A stretch of DNA of 34,955 nucleotides from Nitrosopumilaceae archaeon (GTDB taxonomy: Archaea; Thermoproteota; Nitrososphaeria; Nitrososphaerales; Nitrosopumilaceae): contig JAGWAW010000003.1 of the NCBI GenBank assembly GCA_021296165.1, positions 1 through 34,955 of the forward strand, given 5' to 3'. The stretch's first letter is position 1. Every line of letters starts with the position of its first letter. Of this stretch, positions 17,172 to 24,204 are shown piece after piece. The position numbers were made by a program, and so were the translations under genes. Below the pieces are notes generated by a model that was given only the letters and a program-made list of their open reading frames with translations, searched no databases and was not told the origin of the DNA.

Positions 17172-17459
17172 ATGGGCGAGAGCGGGTACTTGGGCAAGGC
17201 ACTACGCGGTGCCGACAAAGCATTGCGTGCCGGTGTTGAGACTGCCGACGGCGTGATAGACACGGCCGTAGATGTCGGCACCGGTACTGTCAACAAGGCC
17301 GTCGAGACCGGCAAGGACATCGGCGGCCAGGCCAGGCGCATGGTGGCCGGCAAAACAGAGATAGAGATGCTGGAGCGACTGGGAAACATGTGGCGTGAAG
17401 GGATGCTCACCGACGAGGAGTTCCGGGCCGTCAAGACTAGGATACTGGACAAGATATGA
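17172..17459 (+). CDS. Small SHOCT-domain protein
   Basis: A 95-residue protein. The last 30 residues (LERLGNMWREGMLTDEEF, then KTRILDKI) match the SHOCT short C-terminal domain, a two-helix module whose pattern is L..L..L...G.IT.EEFE..K..LL. The first 60 residues are a helical, alanine- and valine-rich segment with roughly 11-residue periodicity (GVETADGVIDTAVDVGTGTV), suggestive of an amphipathic helix like those of LEA or apolipoprotein-like proteins. The start is set by the TATA box at 17141-17150. Its TGA overlaps the ATG of the cupin gene. Function unknown. Confidence 0.75.
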   Translation: MGESGYLGKALRGADKALRAGVETADGVIDTAVDVGTGTVNKAVETGKDIGGQARRMVAGKTEIEMLERLGNMWREGMLTDEEFRAVKTRILDKI

Positions 17460-17908
17460 AAAAGTCAAACATCTTTGGCTCCGACGGACAGCGCGAGCTC
17501 AACCCGGACTGGTTTACGGGCCGGGTATGGATGAAGGTACTGTCGGAGGGTCTGGGGTTCTCAAAGCAGGACATGTATCACGTGCACTTTGAGAAGGGCG
17601 CCCGGACCAAGCTGCACCGCCACGACGGCTCCCAAGTACTGATAGTCACTGAGGGCCGGGGGAGTCTGGTCACATACGAGTCCGACGGAGCCGGGTCTGA
17701 CTCCTTCGGCATACGGGAGACCGGCACGGTGCCGCTCTCCACCGGAGACGTGGTGTATGTGCCCGAGAACACCCTGCACGCCCACGGCTCCGCCGACGCT
17801 GCCGCGACGTTCTCGCACATAGCCGTGAACAACCTGCCCTGCGGAGTGGGCGAGTATGTAACGGTGTGGTACGAGTCCGACGGGGACCGGGTTACCGGCC
17901 AAATATAG
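17456..17908 (+). CDS. Cupin-domain protein
   Basis: A 150-residue single-domain cupin. Motif 1 is visible as KLHRHDGSQVLIVTEGRG, giving two histidines and a glutamine where many cupins have glutamate. Motif 2 is GDVVYVPENTLHAHG with a further histidine. These could bind one metal ion. The family ranges from dioxygenases and isomerases to sensors, and nothing here fixes the function. ATG overlaps the upstream SHOCT stop (ATGA), so the two are translationally coupled. Confidence 0.83.
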   Translation: MKKSNIFGSDGQRELNPDWFTGRVWMKVLSEGLGFSKQDMYHVHFEKGARTKLHRHDGSQVLIVTEGRGSLVTYESDGAGSDSFGIRETGTVPLSTGDVVYVPENTLHAHGSADAAATFSHIAVNNLPCGVGEYVTVWYESDGDRVTGQI

Positions 17909-17944
17909 ACAACGGTTTTTACCGGGTGCCCGCCAATAAGGGGT

Positions 17945-18607
17945 GTGAACACATCCCAGGCCATGTCAATACTGAACGTGGACCGGAATGCGGATCCCGA
18001 CATGATCAAGGCCGCGTACCGCAAACTGGTGCTGGAGCACCATCCGGACCGTAAAAACGGGGACGATGTGCAGTTCAAAAAGATCACTGAGGCGTACCAC
18101 GCCCTCACCGACGGGGATGCCCAGAACGCAGAGCCCGAGGAACCCGCCGCCGAAAAGTCCGGGTGGGGCGCCGGCCCCACAGACCGGGCCAAGTGGGGGG
18201 CAGGACCCACCGATAAGGTGCCCGAGGAGGACTGGAGCAGGTACACTACCGAGTTCGAGGAGGACACGGCGTGGTGGAAGGAGTATGAGAACCGGTTCTG
18301 GAAGGCGTACGAGGGCCGGGTGCGCGGCAACGCCGGCGCCAAGTCCGAGAAGGCCCAGGAGCCCCGGGTGCAGCCTGAACTGCGAGTCGATGTGGATCAG
18401 AGCCTCTGCATAGGGTGCTGCAGCTGTGAGACCATAGCGCCGGATGTCTTTGAGATAAACCGCAACGCAAAGTCCAACCCCAAGTCAAGCGTGAAGGACC
18501 CGCGGGGGGCCGGGGTCAACCGCATCATGAACGCCGCTGAGACGTGCCCCACCAAGGCCATCATGGTGGATAACATGCGGACCGGCGAGCGGATGTATCC
18601 ATTCTAG
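17945..18607 (+). CDS. DnaJ-ferredoxin fusion protein
   Basis: An N-terminal J domain (about residues 4-56, HPD at 33-35) is joined through an acidic, tryptophan-rich linker to a ferredoxin-like domain with C155, C158, C161 and a distant C201 (CPTKAI), enough for one iron-sulfur cluster. This architecture (DnaJ-Fer) is known from Thaumarchaeota and plant plastids and has been attributed to gene transfer. It would recruit DnaK, perhaps with redox sensing. The linker contains a tandem WGAGPTD (residues 74-80 and 84-90). The GTG start at 17945 follows a TATA-like GTTTTTA (17915-17921) by about 27 nt. Its TAG shares CTAG with the HIT gene's stop on the other strand. Confidence 0.92.
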   Translation: MNTSQAMSILNVDRNADPDMIKAAYRKLVLEHHPDRKNGDDVQFKKITEAYHALTDGDAQNAEPEEPAAEKSGWGAGPTDRAKWGAGPTDKVPEEDWSRYTTEFEEDTAWWKEYENRFWKAYEGRVRGNAGAKSEKAQEPRVQPELRVDVDQSLCIGCCSCETIAPDVFEINRNAKSNPKSSVKDPRGAGVNRIMNAAETCPTKAIMVDNMRTGERMYPF

Positions 18608-19035
18608 CCCCGCAGGCGGGCTAGTATGCCGTCCAGCTCCGGTCCGGAGCAGGCGGCCGACTCCGGAAACATCGAATGTATGGCGCCTCCGGAATCACCG
18701 GCGTACCGGGGCACCAGGTGTACGTGTACGTGGGGCACCTCCTGGCCGGCTCCTTGGCCGTTGTGCACGGCCAAGAGGGTGGCGCCACCCAGCCCGTCGG
18801 TCTTGGGGATCAGTTTGGCGGCCATCTCAAAGACTCCCGTGACCTCGGCGGTAGTCATGTCCTGGATCAGACGGCGGTGCGCCTTGGTCGCCACCAGCGT
18901 GTGGCCGGGGGTCAGAGGGAACGCATCCATAAATGCGGCGGCAGTGTCTGACTCAGATACCATGCGGGCGGGGATCTCGCCTGCTATGATCCGGCAGAAT
19001 ATGCAGCCCGCGCCTACGGCACTATCTCGGCCCAA
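18604..19035 (-). CDS. HIT-family nucleotide hydrolase
   Basis: A 143-residue histidine-triad protein, which hydrolyses or transfers nucleoside monophosphates (HINT/Fhit class). The triad is HVHVH at residues 102-106 followed by LVPR; a zinc-type CxxC (C11, C14) begins the fold in GCIFCRIIAGEIPA. The start is TTG 19035, the only codon near the family's usual N-terminus. It overlaps the end of the upstream membrane-protein gene by 22 nt, so it lies third in a minus-strand operon. No independent TATA box was seen. Confidence 0.9.
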   Translation of the reverse strand: MGRDSAVGAGCIFCRIIAGEIPARMVSESDTAAAFMDAFPLTPGHTLVATKAHRRLIQDMTTAEVTGVFEMAAKLIPKTDGLGGATLLAVHNGQGAGQEVPHVHVHLVPRYAGDSGGAIHSMFPESAACSGPELDGILARLRG

Positions 19036-19292
19036 GCCAGCCCCTCGCCGTACCGTATCGTCACCGTCTCGCCGGTCTGTGCGTTGCAGTTCTCTATGTG
19101 CTTTGGTATCTCATCGGTGGTGTCCGCCGCACAGACGCCGTTGTCGTTTGAGAGTATGACTACCTCCTCGTACACGTCGGCGCGTATGAGGTTCCAGAAC
19201 GGGAAGACCACAGTGGCTATGACCAGGCCGGCCAGCACCAGTATGCCGCCAAATATCATGGCATACTTGCGGCCGAACGTGGTCTCTCCCAT
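19014..19292 (-). CDS. Small single-pass membrane protein
   Basis: A 92-residue protein with one clear transmembrane segment (about residues 10-33, MIFGGILVLAGLVIATVVFP) and an outside domain with two cysteines (in NGVCAAD and IENCNAQ) that could pair. I do not recognise the family. ATG 19292 is one base after the TGA of the C2H2 gene (TGA-G-ATG), so translation is likely coupled. The HIT gene overlaps its 3' end. Confidence 0.7.
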   Translation of the reverse strand: MGETTFGRKYAMIFGGILVLAGLVIATVVFPFWNLIRADVYEEVVILSNDNGVCAADTTDEIPKHIENCNAQTGETVTIRYGEGLAWAEIVP

Positions 19293-19293
19293 C

Positions 19294-19455
19294 TCACCAC
19301 GTGCCTCCACCTACGTCGTTGGGATTGAGCTTCTTCTCTGGGACGTTTCCGTGAGCCTTGTCACAATGCCGCTTCAGCCGTTGGGGTGTGTGCAGCTCCA
19401 GCCCGCACTCCTTGCACTTGGTACTGTCGTCACTCTTCCTGCTTAGCAATCCCAT
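19294..19455 (-). CDS. C2H2 zinc-finger mini-protein
   Basis: A 53-residue protein with one classical zinc finger: C14-x2-C17, then H30-x4-H35, with the hydrophobic core (CKECGLELHTPQRLKRHCDK). This may bind DNA, RNA or a partner. The start at ATG 19455 is strongly supported because the TATA box (TTTATAAT, minus strand) is centred 26.5 nt upstream. It is the first gene of the operon with the membrane protein and the HIT hydrolase. It is divergent from the 3-hydroxyacyl-CoA dehydrogenase gene. Single-C2H2 mini-proteins occur in archaea; the role here is unknown. Confidence 0.75.
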   Translation of the reverse strand: MGLLSRKSDDSTKCKECGLELHTPQRLKRHCDKAHGNVPEKKLNPNDVGGGTW

Positions 19456-19477
19456 GGATTTTTCGAGCCGGGCATAC

Positions 19478-19486
19478 ATTATAAAG
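19478..19486. promoter_or_regulatory. Shared bidirectional TATA box
   Basis: The palindrome TTATAA (19479-19484) has its midpoint at 19481.5. The two divergent ATGs are at 19455 (-) and 19508 (+), each 26.5 nt away, so one box probably serves both leaderless transcripts. Confidence 0.65.
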
Positions 19487-19507
19487 GATACCCGACGGCG
19501 GCCCGCC

Positions 19508-20653
19508 ATGGACAGGGTAAGGCACGTAACCGTCTTGGGATCGGGCGTCATGGGGCACGGCATAGCCCAGATAGCCGCCATGTCTGGGTATGGGGTGACC
19601 CTCCGGGACATAAAGCGAGAGTTTCTGGACCGGGCCATGGGCAAGATAAAATGGAGTTTGGACAAGATGACATCTAAAAAGAAGATCACTGCTGCTGAGG
19701 CATCAGATATTCTGTCTAGGATAAGGCCCGTGGTGGACATCAACGAGGCCTTGGCCGGGGCAGATCTGGTAATAGAGGTGGTTCCAGAGAATATGGATCT
19801 AAAGCGTACCGTATACGCGGAGCTGGACAGGGTCTCGGCGCCCGACACCATATTCGCGTCCAACACCAGCACGCTACCCATCACCGAAATAGCCGGGGCG
19901 ACCAGCCGCAAGGATATGGTGGTGGGCGTACACTTCTTCAACCCGCCCCAGCTGATGCGGCTGGTGGAGATCATACCCGGCAATGAGACCTCCAGCGACG
20001 TGGTCTCGCTTATGCGGGAGTTTGTGGAGAGCCTAGGCAAGACCCCCGTCCTCTGTCGTCAGGATGTGCCCGGGTTTATAGTAAATCGGCTGTTCATTCC
20101 CATGGTGCACGAGGCCCTCTACTCAGTGGAGCGGCAGGGCATAACACAGGAGGAGATGGATTCGGCGGTGAGGTTTGGGTTGGGATTTCCGATGGGGATA
20201 TTCGAGCTGGCCGACTTTACCGGCTTGGACGTCATACACAAGGCCAGCGAAGAGATGTACAGCCGGGATCAAAAAGTGCTGCGGCAGCACCCTCGTGTCG
20301 AGCAGCTATACCGGGCTGGCAAGCTGGGGCAAAAGTCCGGGGAGGGGTTCTACAAGTACGCGGATGAAAAGTACGAGCGGGTAGCCCTCTCCAAGGAGCT
20401 GGCCAGCAGGTGCGACCCGCTGCAGGTGCTGGCCAACATACTGAACAACGCCGCCTGGCTGATAACCAACCACGCCAGCGACCAAAAGGAGATAGAGCGG
20501 GCCGCAGAGCTGGGCTTGGGACTCAAAAAACCACTCTTCGAGACGGCCGCCAAGTTTGGAATGGATAGAATAGTGGCCGAGCTGGACAGGCTGGCCTCGC
20601 AGCATGGGCAGTTCTACGAGCCGGACGTCCTGCTCCGCACCATGTCTAAATAA
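19508..20653 (+). CDS. 3-hydroxyacyl-CoA (3-hydroxybutyryl-CoA) dehydrogenase
   Basis: NAD-dependent oxidation of 3-hydroxyacyl-CoA to 3-oxoacyl-CoA. The Rossmann loop GSGVMG is at residues 11-16. The SNTS motif (118-121), H142 in VHFFNPP and E154 are the catalytic region; PGFIVNR begins the C-terminal domain. Length is 381 residues, longer than the ~285-residue bacterial Hbd because of a duplicated helical C-terminus. In Thaumarchaeota this enzyme is expected to act in the 3-hydroxypropionate/4-hydroxybutyrate CO2-fixation cycle, turning 3-hydroxybutyryl-CoA into acetoacetyl-CoA before thiolysis. The ATG at 19508 is set by the shared TATA box. Confidence 0.92.
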   Translation: MDRVRHVTVLGSGVMGHGIAQIAAMSGYGVTLRDIKREFLDRAMGKIKWSLDKMTSKKKITAAEASDILSRIRPVVDINEALAGADLVIEVVPENMDLKRTVYAELDRVSAPDTIFASNTSTLPITEIAGATSRKDMVVGVHFFNPPQLMRLVEIIPGNETSSDVVSLMREFVESLGKTPVLCRQDVPGFIVNRLFIPMVHEALYSVERQGITQEEMDSAVRFGLGFPMGIFELADFTGLDVIHKASEEMYSRDQKVLRQHPRVEQLYRAGKLGQKSGEGFYKYADEKYERVALSKELASRCDPLQVLANILNNAAWLITNHASDQKEIERAAELGLGLKKPLFETAAKFGMDRIVAELDRLASQHGQFYEPDVLLRTMSK

Positions 20654-21149
20654 GCTCGAATATTCGTTCGACGGCCTCCGCCGCCGATCCGGCCGCCTCT
20701 ACCTCCATGCTGCGGCGATGGTCCAGATGCATGCCGGCGTACTTGTCGGCCATGCCTCCAGTCCCCCGTATGGCCACCATGGGCTTGCGGTACATGTAGG
20801 CGGCGCACATCTCTGAGAGGGTGCCGACGCCGCCCCCCACTACGATTATGCCATGTGCCGCGTGCACGTTCACAAAGTCCCTCATAAGTCCCATTCCGGT
20901 TGGTACAACTATGTCGCAGTATGGGTTGGCCGCCGCCGCGTCATTCTGAGGTATTATCCCCACCGAGATGCCGCCGGCCTCCCGCGCCCCCTTGGACGCG
21001 GCCTCCATCACGCCGCCCATGCCTCCTGTCACCAGCACGGCCCCCCTGCCGGCCACCAGCCGTCCCACCTCGTAGGCTACATCCCGATGCGCGTCTAGGC
21101 AGCCGTTGTCGTTGTGGCCTATCAGCAGTATCTGGGTGCGGCCCGTCAT
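20646..21149 (-). CDS. LOG-family protein (TIGR00725-like, Rossmann)
   Basis: A 167-residue protein of the LOG/TIGR00725 group. It has the GGMGGVMEAASKGA helix-loop near residues 42-55 and GGGVGTLSE at 105-113, the counterpart of the phosphoribohydrolase signature PGGxGTxxE. Characterised LOG proteins cleave ribose 5-phosphate from nucleoside monophosphates (cytokinin activation). Here GGG replaces PGG and the substrate is unknown. ATG 21149 overlaps the stop of an 11-codon mini-ORF. The stop codons of this gene and of the dehydrogenase overlap head to head by 8 bases. Confidence 0.85.
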   Translation of the reverse strand: MTGRTQILLIGHNDNGCLDAHRDVAYEVGRLVAGRGAVLVTGGMGGVMEAASKGAREAGGISVGIIPQNDAAAANPYCDIVVPTGMGLMRDFVNVHAAHGIIVVGGGVGTLSEMCAAYMYRKPMVAIRGTGGMADKYAGMHLDHRRSMEVEAAGSAAEAVERIFELI

Positions 21150-21181
21150 GATCCGCCGGCCCGCCCATGCGCTTCTGTCAT
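21147..21181 (-). other. 11-codon mini-ORF before the LOG gene
   Basis: ATG 21181 begins a peptide MTEAHGRAGGS that ends in TGA overlapping the LOG start (ATGA). A TATA box at 21205-21212 lies 27 nt before ATG 21181, exactly the leaderless distance used elsewhere in the window. Transcription should therefore begin at the mini-ORF, not at the LOG start. It may be a coupled leader peptide or the trace of a shifted N-terminus. Confidence 0.45.
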
Positions 21182-21204
21182 GCGTTTTCAGACCGACATT
21201 TCCC

Positions 21205-21212
21205 TATTAAAT
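21205..21212 (-). promoter_or_regulatory. TATA box upstream of the LOG gene
   Basis: ATTTAATA on the minus strand is the only good box upstream of the LOG gene, 27 nt before ATG 21181 and 59 nt before ATG 21149. Confidence 0.55.
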
Positions 21213-21600
21213 CCCGAGACGCGACGCAAAATTAGCAGGCGGCGCCCTGCCTGCCTATTGCGTCCCTTAGTGGCCCCAAACCCGCATCAGAATGGCTTGG
21301 CCGACCACTCCACAGACTATGCTGCGGGCGTGCCCGTGTCGTTCCGGCCGGTACCCGTACTGGTTCTTCGGTATGGAGGATCCTGGAGCGGCCCTGCTGT
21401 GGATTCCCGGGGCCGGGTCCGCGCACGGCTTGAGCCTGGTCGGGACGGCGCAGTCCGGCCCCATGTCGGCATGGCATGCCGAGCTGAGCGGCGGTACTCC
21501 GATCTTGCAGCGCCATAACGGGGTCTCGCGTCCGGTCCAGTATCTAATTGTGAGCCGAGCCTCCGGCGTAGCTGGCATCGGGTCCCGCATGTCTGGCACG
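21213..21600. other. Intergenic region left of the orphan gene
   Basis: Long frames exist on both strands but none has a promoter at the right distance or a recognisable product. A TATA-like CAAAATTA near 21227 has only a TTG (near 21258) downstream. Nothing is assigned. Confidence 0.35.
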
Positions 21601-21629
21601 CTTAAATCTGCGGCGCAGTCATACTGTGC

Positions 21630-21980
21630 GTGGAGTATGTGCCCCTGGCATCGGTGGCCACCAGGCGGTTTGAGGATACGGCATCGACCAAGGAGGTGCT
21701 GGCCCAGTTGGAGGAGGCGGCCCGCTCAGAGGGTGGATTTCGCATGTCGCCGGATGCACAGTTTGCCATGGGGTGGTGGTTCTATACCATACATGTCAGA
21801 CCGGAGGTGGTGCGGAGCATGTTGGATTTAGGCTTGATACGTGGGAGCGGCACGTCGGCCGCAGACCAGATTATAGCCCGCATACAGGCAGGACTGGACG
21901 CGGCCGGATGCGATGCCCGTGTAAAGCGCGCCTCCAAACCTTCCATATTCGCCAAGTACTGGGCATGGCTCATGAAGTAG
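21630..21980 (+). CDS. Hypothetical protein, 116 residues
   Basis: Not recognised. The GTG start lies 26 nt after a TATA box (CTTAAAT, 21601-21607), which makes it a likely real gene. The protein is mixed alpha/beta and soluble, with an aromatic patch (MGWWFYTIHVRPEV) and a basic C-terminus ending IFAKYWAWLMK. The middle (ADQIIARIQAGLDAAGCDARV) is predicted helical. No cysteine pairs or catalytic motif are evident. Possibly a lineage-specific protein; a winged-helix-like fold cannot be excluded. Confidence 0.6.
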   Translation: MEYVPLASVATRRFEDTASTKEVLAQLEEAARSEGGFRMSPDAQFAMGWWFYTIHVRPEVVRSMLDLGLIRGSGTSAADQIIARIQAGLDAAGCDARVKRASKPSIFAKYWAWLMK

Positions 21981-22486
21981 TGACTGGGCGAGCGCGTGGC
22001 GGCGCAAGATATCTGGGGCGCGGCGCAAAGATTTACGGTACACGCAAAAGCCGCTCCCGGCCAATATCGTTTTCTTGTGTTGGTGCGCGCCGCATTGCTA
22101 CTCGGTAACAAATTTCGTGCGGTGACCTTGCAGCAATTGGAGTCTGCGTTATGGTGTAGGCTCGCCCTGGCATGCGCGGATGGCCGCTCATATGTTTTAC
22201 ATCCCTACAGAAAATCTATCTGCCCGGCGCGCCAATTCCTTTAAAAATTAACCCTGTTGGTACCTATTTTCAGATCCGCGTGAGAAGTGCTGTACTGCTG
22301 GCACGGCCCCGTGCGTGCCCGTATAGTGCCTCCAAGTATCTATCTGGTTCAAAGCCGGCGCGCAGCTTCTCTGGCGCCGACTGGGCGCCCAAACGGCAAA
22401 AAGGCGATCAGGGGATCGTCACCCGAAGACATTTCAGTTGAGATTCCTGCCTGTTTTTATATACTGGCGCTTCCGGCTTGAGAAGT
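21981..22486. other. Intergenic region with an orphan promoter-like element
   Basis: The strongest AT element is TTTAAAAATTAA around 22238-22250, a good archaeal TATA box on either strand, but no convincing gene begins 25-28 nt from it in either direction. A small non-coding RNA is possible. The TATA box of the next gene (TTTTTATATA, about 22453-22462) is at the right end. Confidence 0.4.
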
Positions 22487-22966
22487 ATGGGGGTAGGTTC
22501 GTGGCTGGGGCGGTCAAAACACCGGATGCCGGGGCGGCGGCGAGCTGCGCCACGTTCAGACGGAAAGCGGCGGATGGGGACGGACGGAAGTTCAGGTTCA
22601 AGGAAACGGTTTCAAAAAAAATCACCCAATGCCGGATCCTCTAGGGATGCTCGAATCTCCACTACACGCTCCGACAGGAGATCTGGGGATGTGTGGCTCG
22701 GCTCCACCACGGGGCTGGCGTTCGAGGGCGTGTGTGCAGACATACTTGAAGGATGTGGATTCACAGTGCATAGAATGGGCGGGACGGGAGATGGCGGCCG
22801 TGACATCATCATGTGGATTGATCGGAGAAAGGTTGTGGTGGAGTGCAAGCACCAGACAAAACCGGTTGGCAGACCGGTGGTACAAAAGCTGCACTCGGCG
22901 GTCATGACCGAAAAGGCTGTGGGGGGGGTTGTCCACGCTCTCCGTGCCATCCCACGCTGTAATTGA
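22487..22966 (+). pseudogene. Mrr-type restriction endonuclease domain, frame-disrupted
   Basis: Residues 75-147 form a PD-(D/E)xK nuclease of the Mrr/REase_4 family: GLAFEGVCADILEGCGF, then GGTGDGGRDIIM with the metal aspartate (D106), then VVECK (E119, K121) and QTKPVGRPVVQKL. Such enzymes cut modified or foreign DNA, or act in other restriction or repair systems. The first 70 residues are basic and low-complexity. At a run of eight Gs (22921-22928) the family-like sequence passes into another frame (STLSVPSHAVIDV onward), while this frame stops at 22966. ATG 22487 lies about 29 nt after a TATA box. The gene's 3' half is probably the next entry. Confidence 0.65.
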
Positions 22967-23020
22967 TGTGAAAATCACCTCAAAAGGTAAAAGCAACCTG
23001 AACCGAATACAATTCTGCTG

Positions 23021-23803
23021 GTGGACAGCGGTGGACTATCCGTGTTGGCGCGGATGGCTGGCGTTAGTCTGCACCAAGGAGAGGATCCGTCCACGCGTGA
23101 CACCGACATAAGCGATGTCACCGGCATGTTTGCAGGTCTCAAGAGCTGCCCGGCAGGGGCCACTTCCCTGATGAATGCCAAGGTCACAAGTCAACATATA
23201 GACACGTGTTGGGTAGCAGAAGTAAGGGTAGAGCAGAGATTTCACAATAGCTCTGGTATGCTGGTACACAAGATGAAAAAGAAAAAGACTTACGCGTGCG
23301 GTCCGGACGGAAACATACTGGATGGCAAACTAGCCAAGAAGGTGAAGAAGGGTGGGGATGGCCTTCCCGTCAAGAGAAGCGAGTCGCCTCCTCGAAACGA
23401 TATAATCAGGACTGCGAAGGCAGAGTGTGTTAGGAATGTCAAATACAAGGGAGGTAATGGGTCCACATACGTAAAGAGGTGCGAGCCAACGGAAGGACAC
23501 ATACACGTAAACTTCCACCCGATCGGAGTGCTTCGGACAACGGTAGAGTTGAAATTTCTGAGAACGAAGTACAAGTGGGACATGCCTTGGGACAAGGAGA
23601 TAGCGTGCAAGGCATGTGGGAAACCCAAGGGAGTGCTCAAGCCGCTGCTAATCTGCAACGAGTGCGGAAGAGTGGTGCACGTTAGAACGTGTGGAGGAGA
23701 GTGCGGTAGGTGCAAAAAAACCATTTGTGACTCATGCGCCGTAAAGCGGAAGAAAATAATCAAAACAAGCCGGCTCTGTGGCGACTGCATTTCCTCTGAC
23801 TAG
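23021..23803 (+). CDS. Cysteine-rich zinc protein, probable C-terminal part of the Mrr-like protein
   Basis: The first 15 residues (SGGLSVLARMAGVSL) look like the final helix of Mrr-type nuclease domains, so the frame is probably the continuation of the upstream fragment. GTG 23021 is only the first start codon, and no TATA box sits at the right distance. The centre is basic and lysine-rich. Residues 196-256 hold a zinc module: C196-x2-C199, C212-x2-C215, H220, C224, C228-x2-C231, C236-x2-C239 and C253-x2-C256, resembling RING/PHD or treble-clef folds. The DNA is less GC-rich than the neighbours, which suggests transfer. Function unknown; nucleic-acid or protein recognition next to a nuclease is the best guess. 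Confidence 0.68.
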   Translation: MDSGGLSVLARMAGVSLHQGEDPSTRDTDISDVTGMFAGLKSCPAGATSLMNAKVTSQHIDTCWVAEVRVEQRFHNSSGMLVHKMKKKKTYACGPDGNILDGKLAKKVKKGGDGLPVKRSESPPRNDIIRTAKAECVRNVKYKGGNGSTYVKRCEPTEGHIHVNFHPIGVLRTTVELKFLRTKYKWDMPWDKEIACKACGKPKGVLKPLLICNECGRVVHVRTCGGECGRCKKTICDSCAVKRKKIIKTSRLCGDCISSD

Positions 23804-24204
23804 TGGCCTCTGACAAATTCCAAGCCGTCTGATTTGGTTGATCAAAGGCAGTGAGCCGGCTTGGATACTTCCCCCAATTCTAGCGCTATTACGGGCAGTA
23901 GGGTAATTATGATCGTTAGGATCTGTCATTTCCTGTAAGATGTCATCATTACGAAGCGGTTCCGAGCCTGATTCACACCGATTAATAGGCATTGTCCATA
24001 ATCCGCTCCAACTCTGTAGTTCTAAAAGCAGCTCCGCCCCTATTTTTTGGGACCATACCATACCAGTATGGGGGTGTCGGTTTGGGTAACAGCCTGCGTA
24101 TCCGCCGCACTGGAAACATTGGGGGCGGAGACTTGATGCATAATTAGCAGCAAGGCAGCACTCGGTGAGCGACTACAATCTCTAAGTAGCCTCCCCCGGC
24201 GCGG
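23804..24204. other. Lower-GC gap before the transposase relic
   Basis: Visibly richer in A and T than the window average. A minus-strand frame (23732-24061, 109 residues) has no family match that I know, no TATA box and overlaps the zinc gene, so it is not called. A short perfect inverted repeat CCATACCAGTATGG lies at 24058-24071. No terminal inverted repeat of the neighbouring IS relic could be identified. Confidence 0.35.

Noticed and set aside
23732..24061. 109-residue minus-strand frame near the zinc protein
   Set aside because: Composition is less biased than other shadows, but it lacks a TATA box, overlaps the zinc gene's 3' end and has no recognisable family. Left as doubtful.
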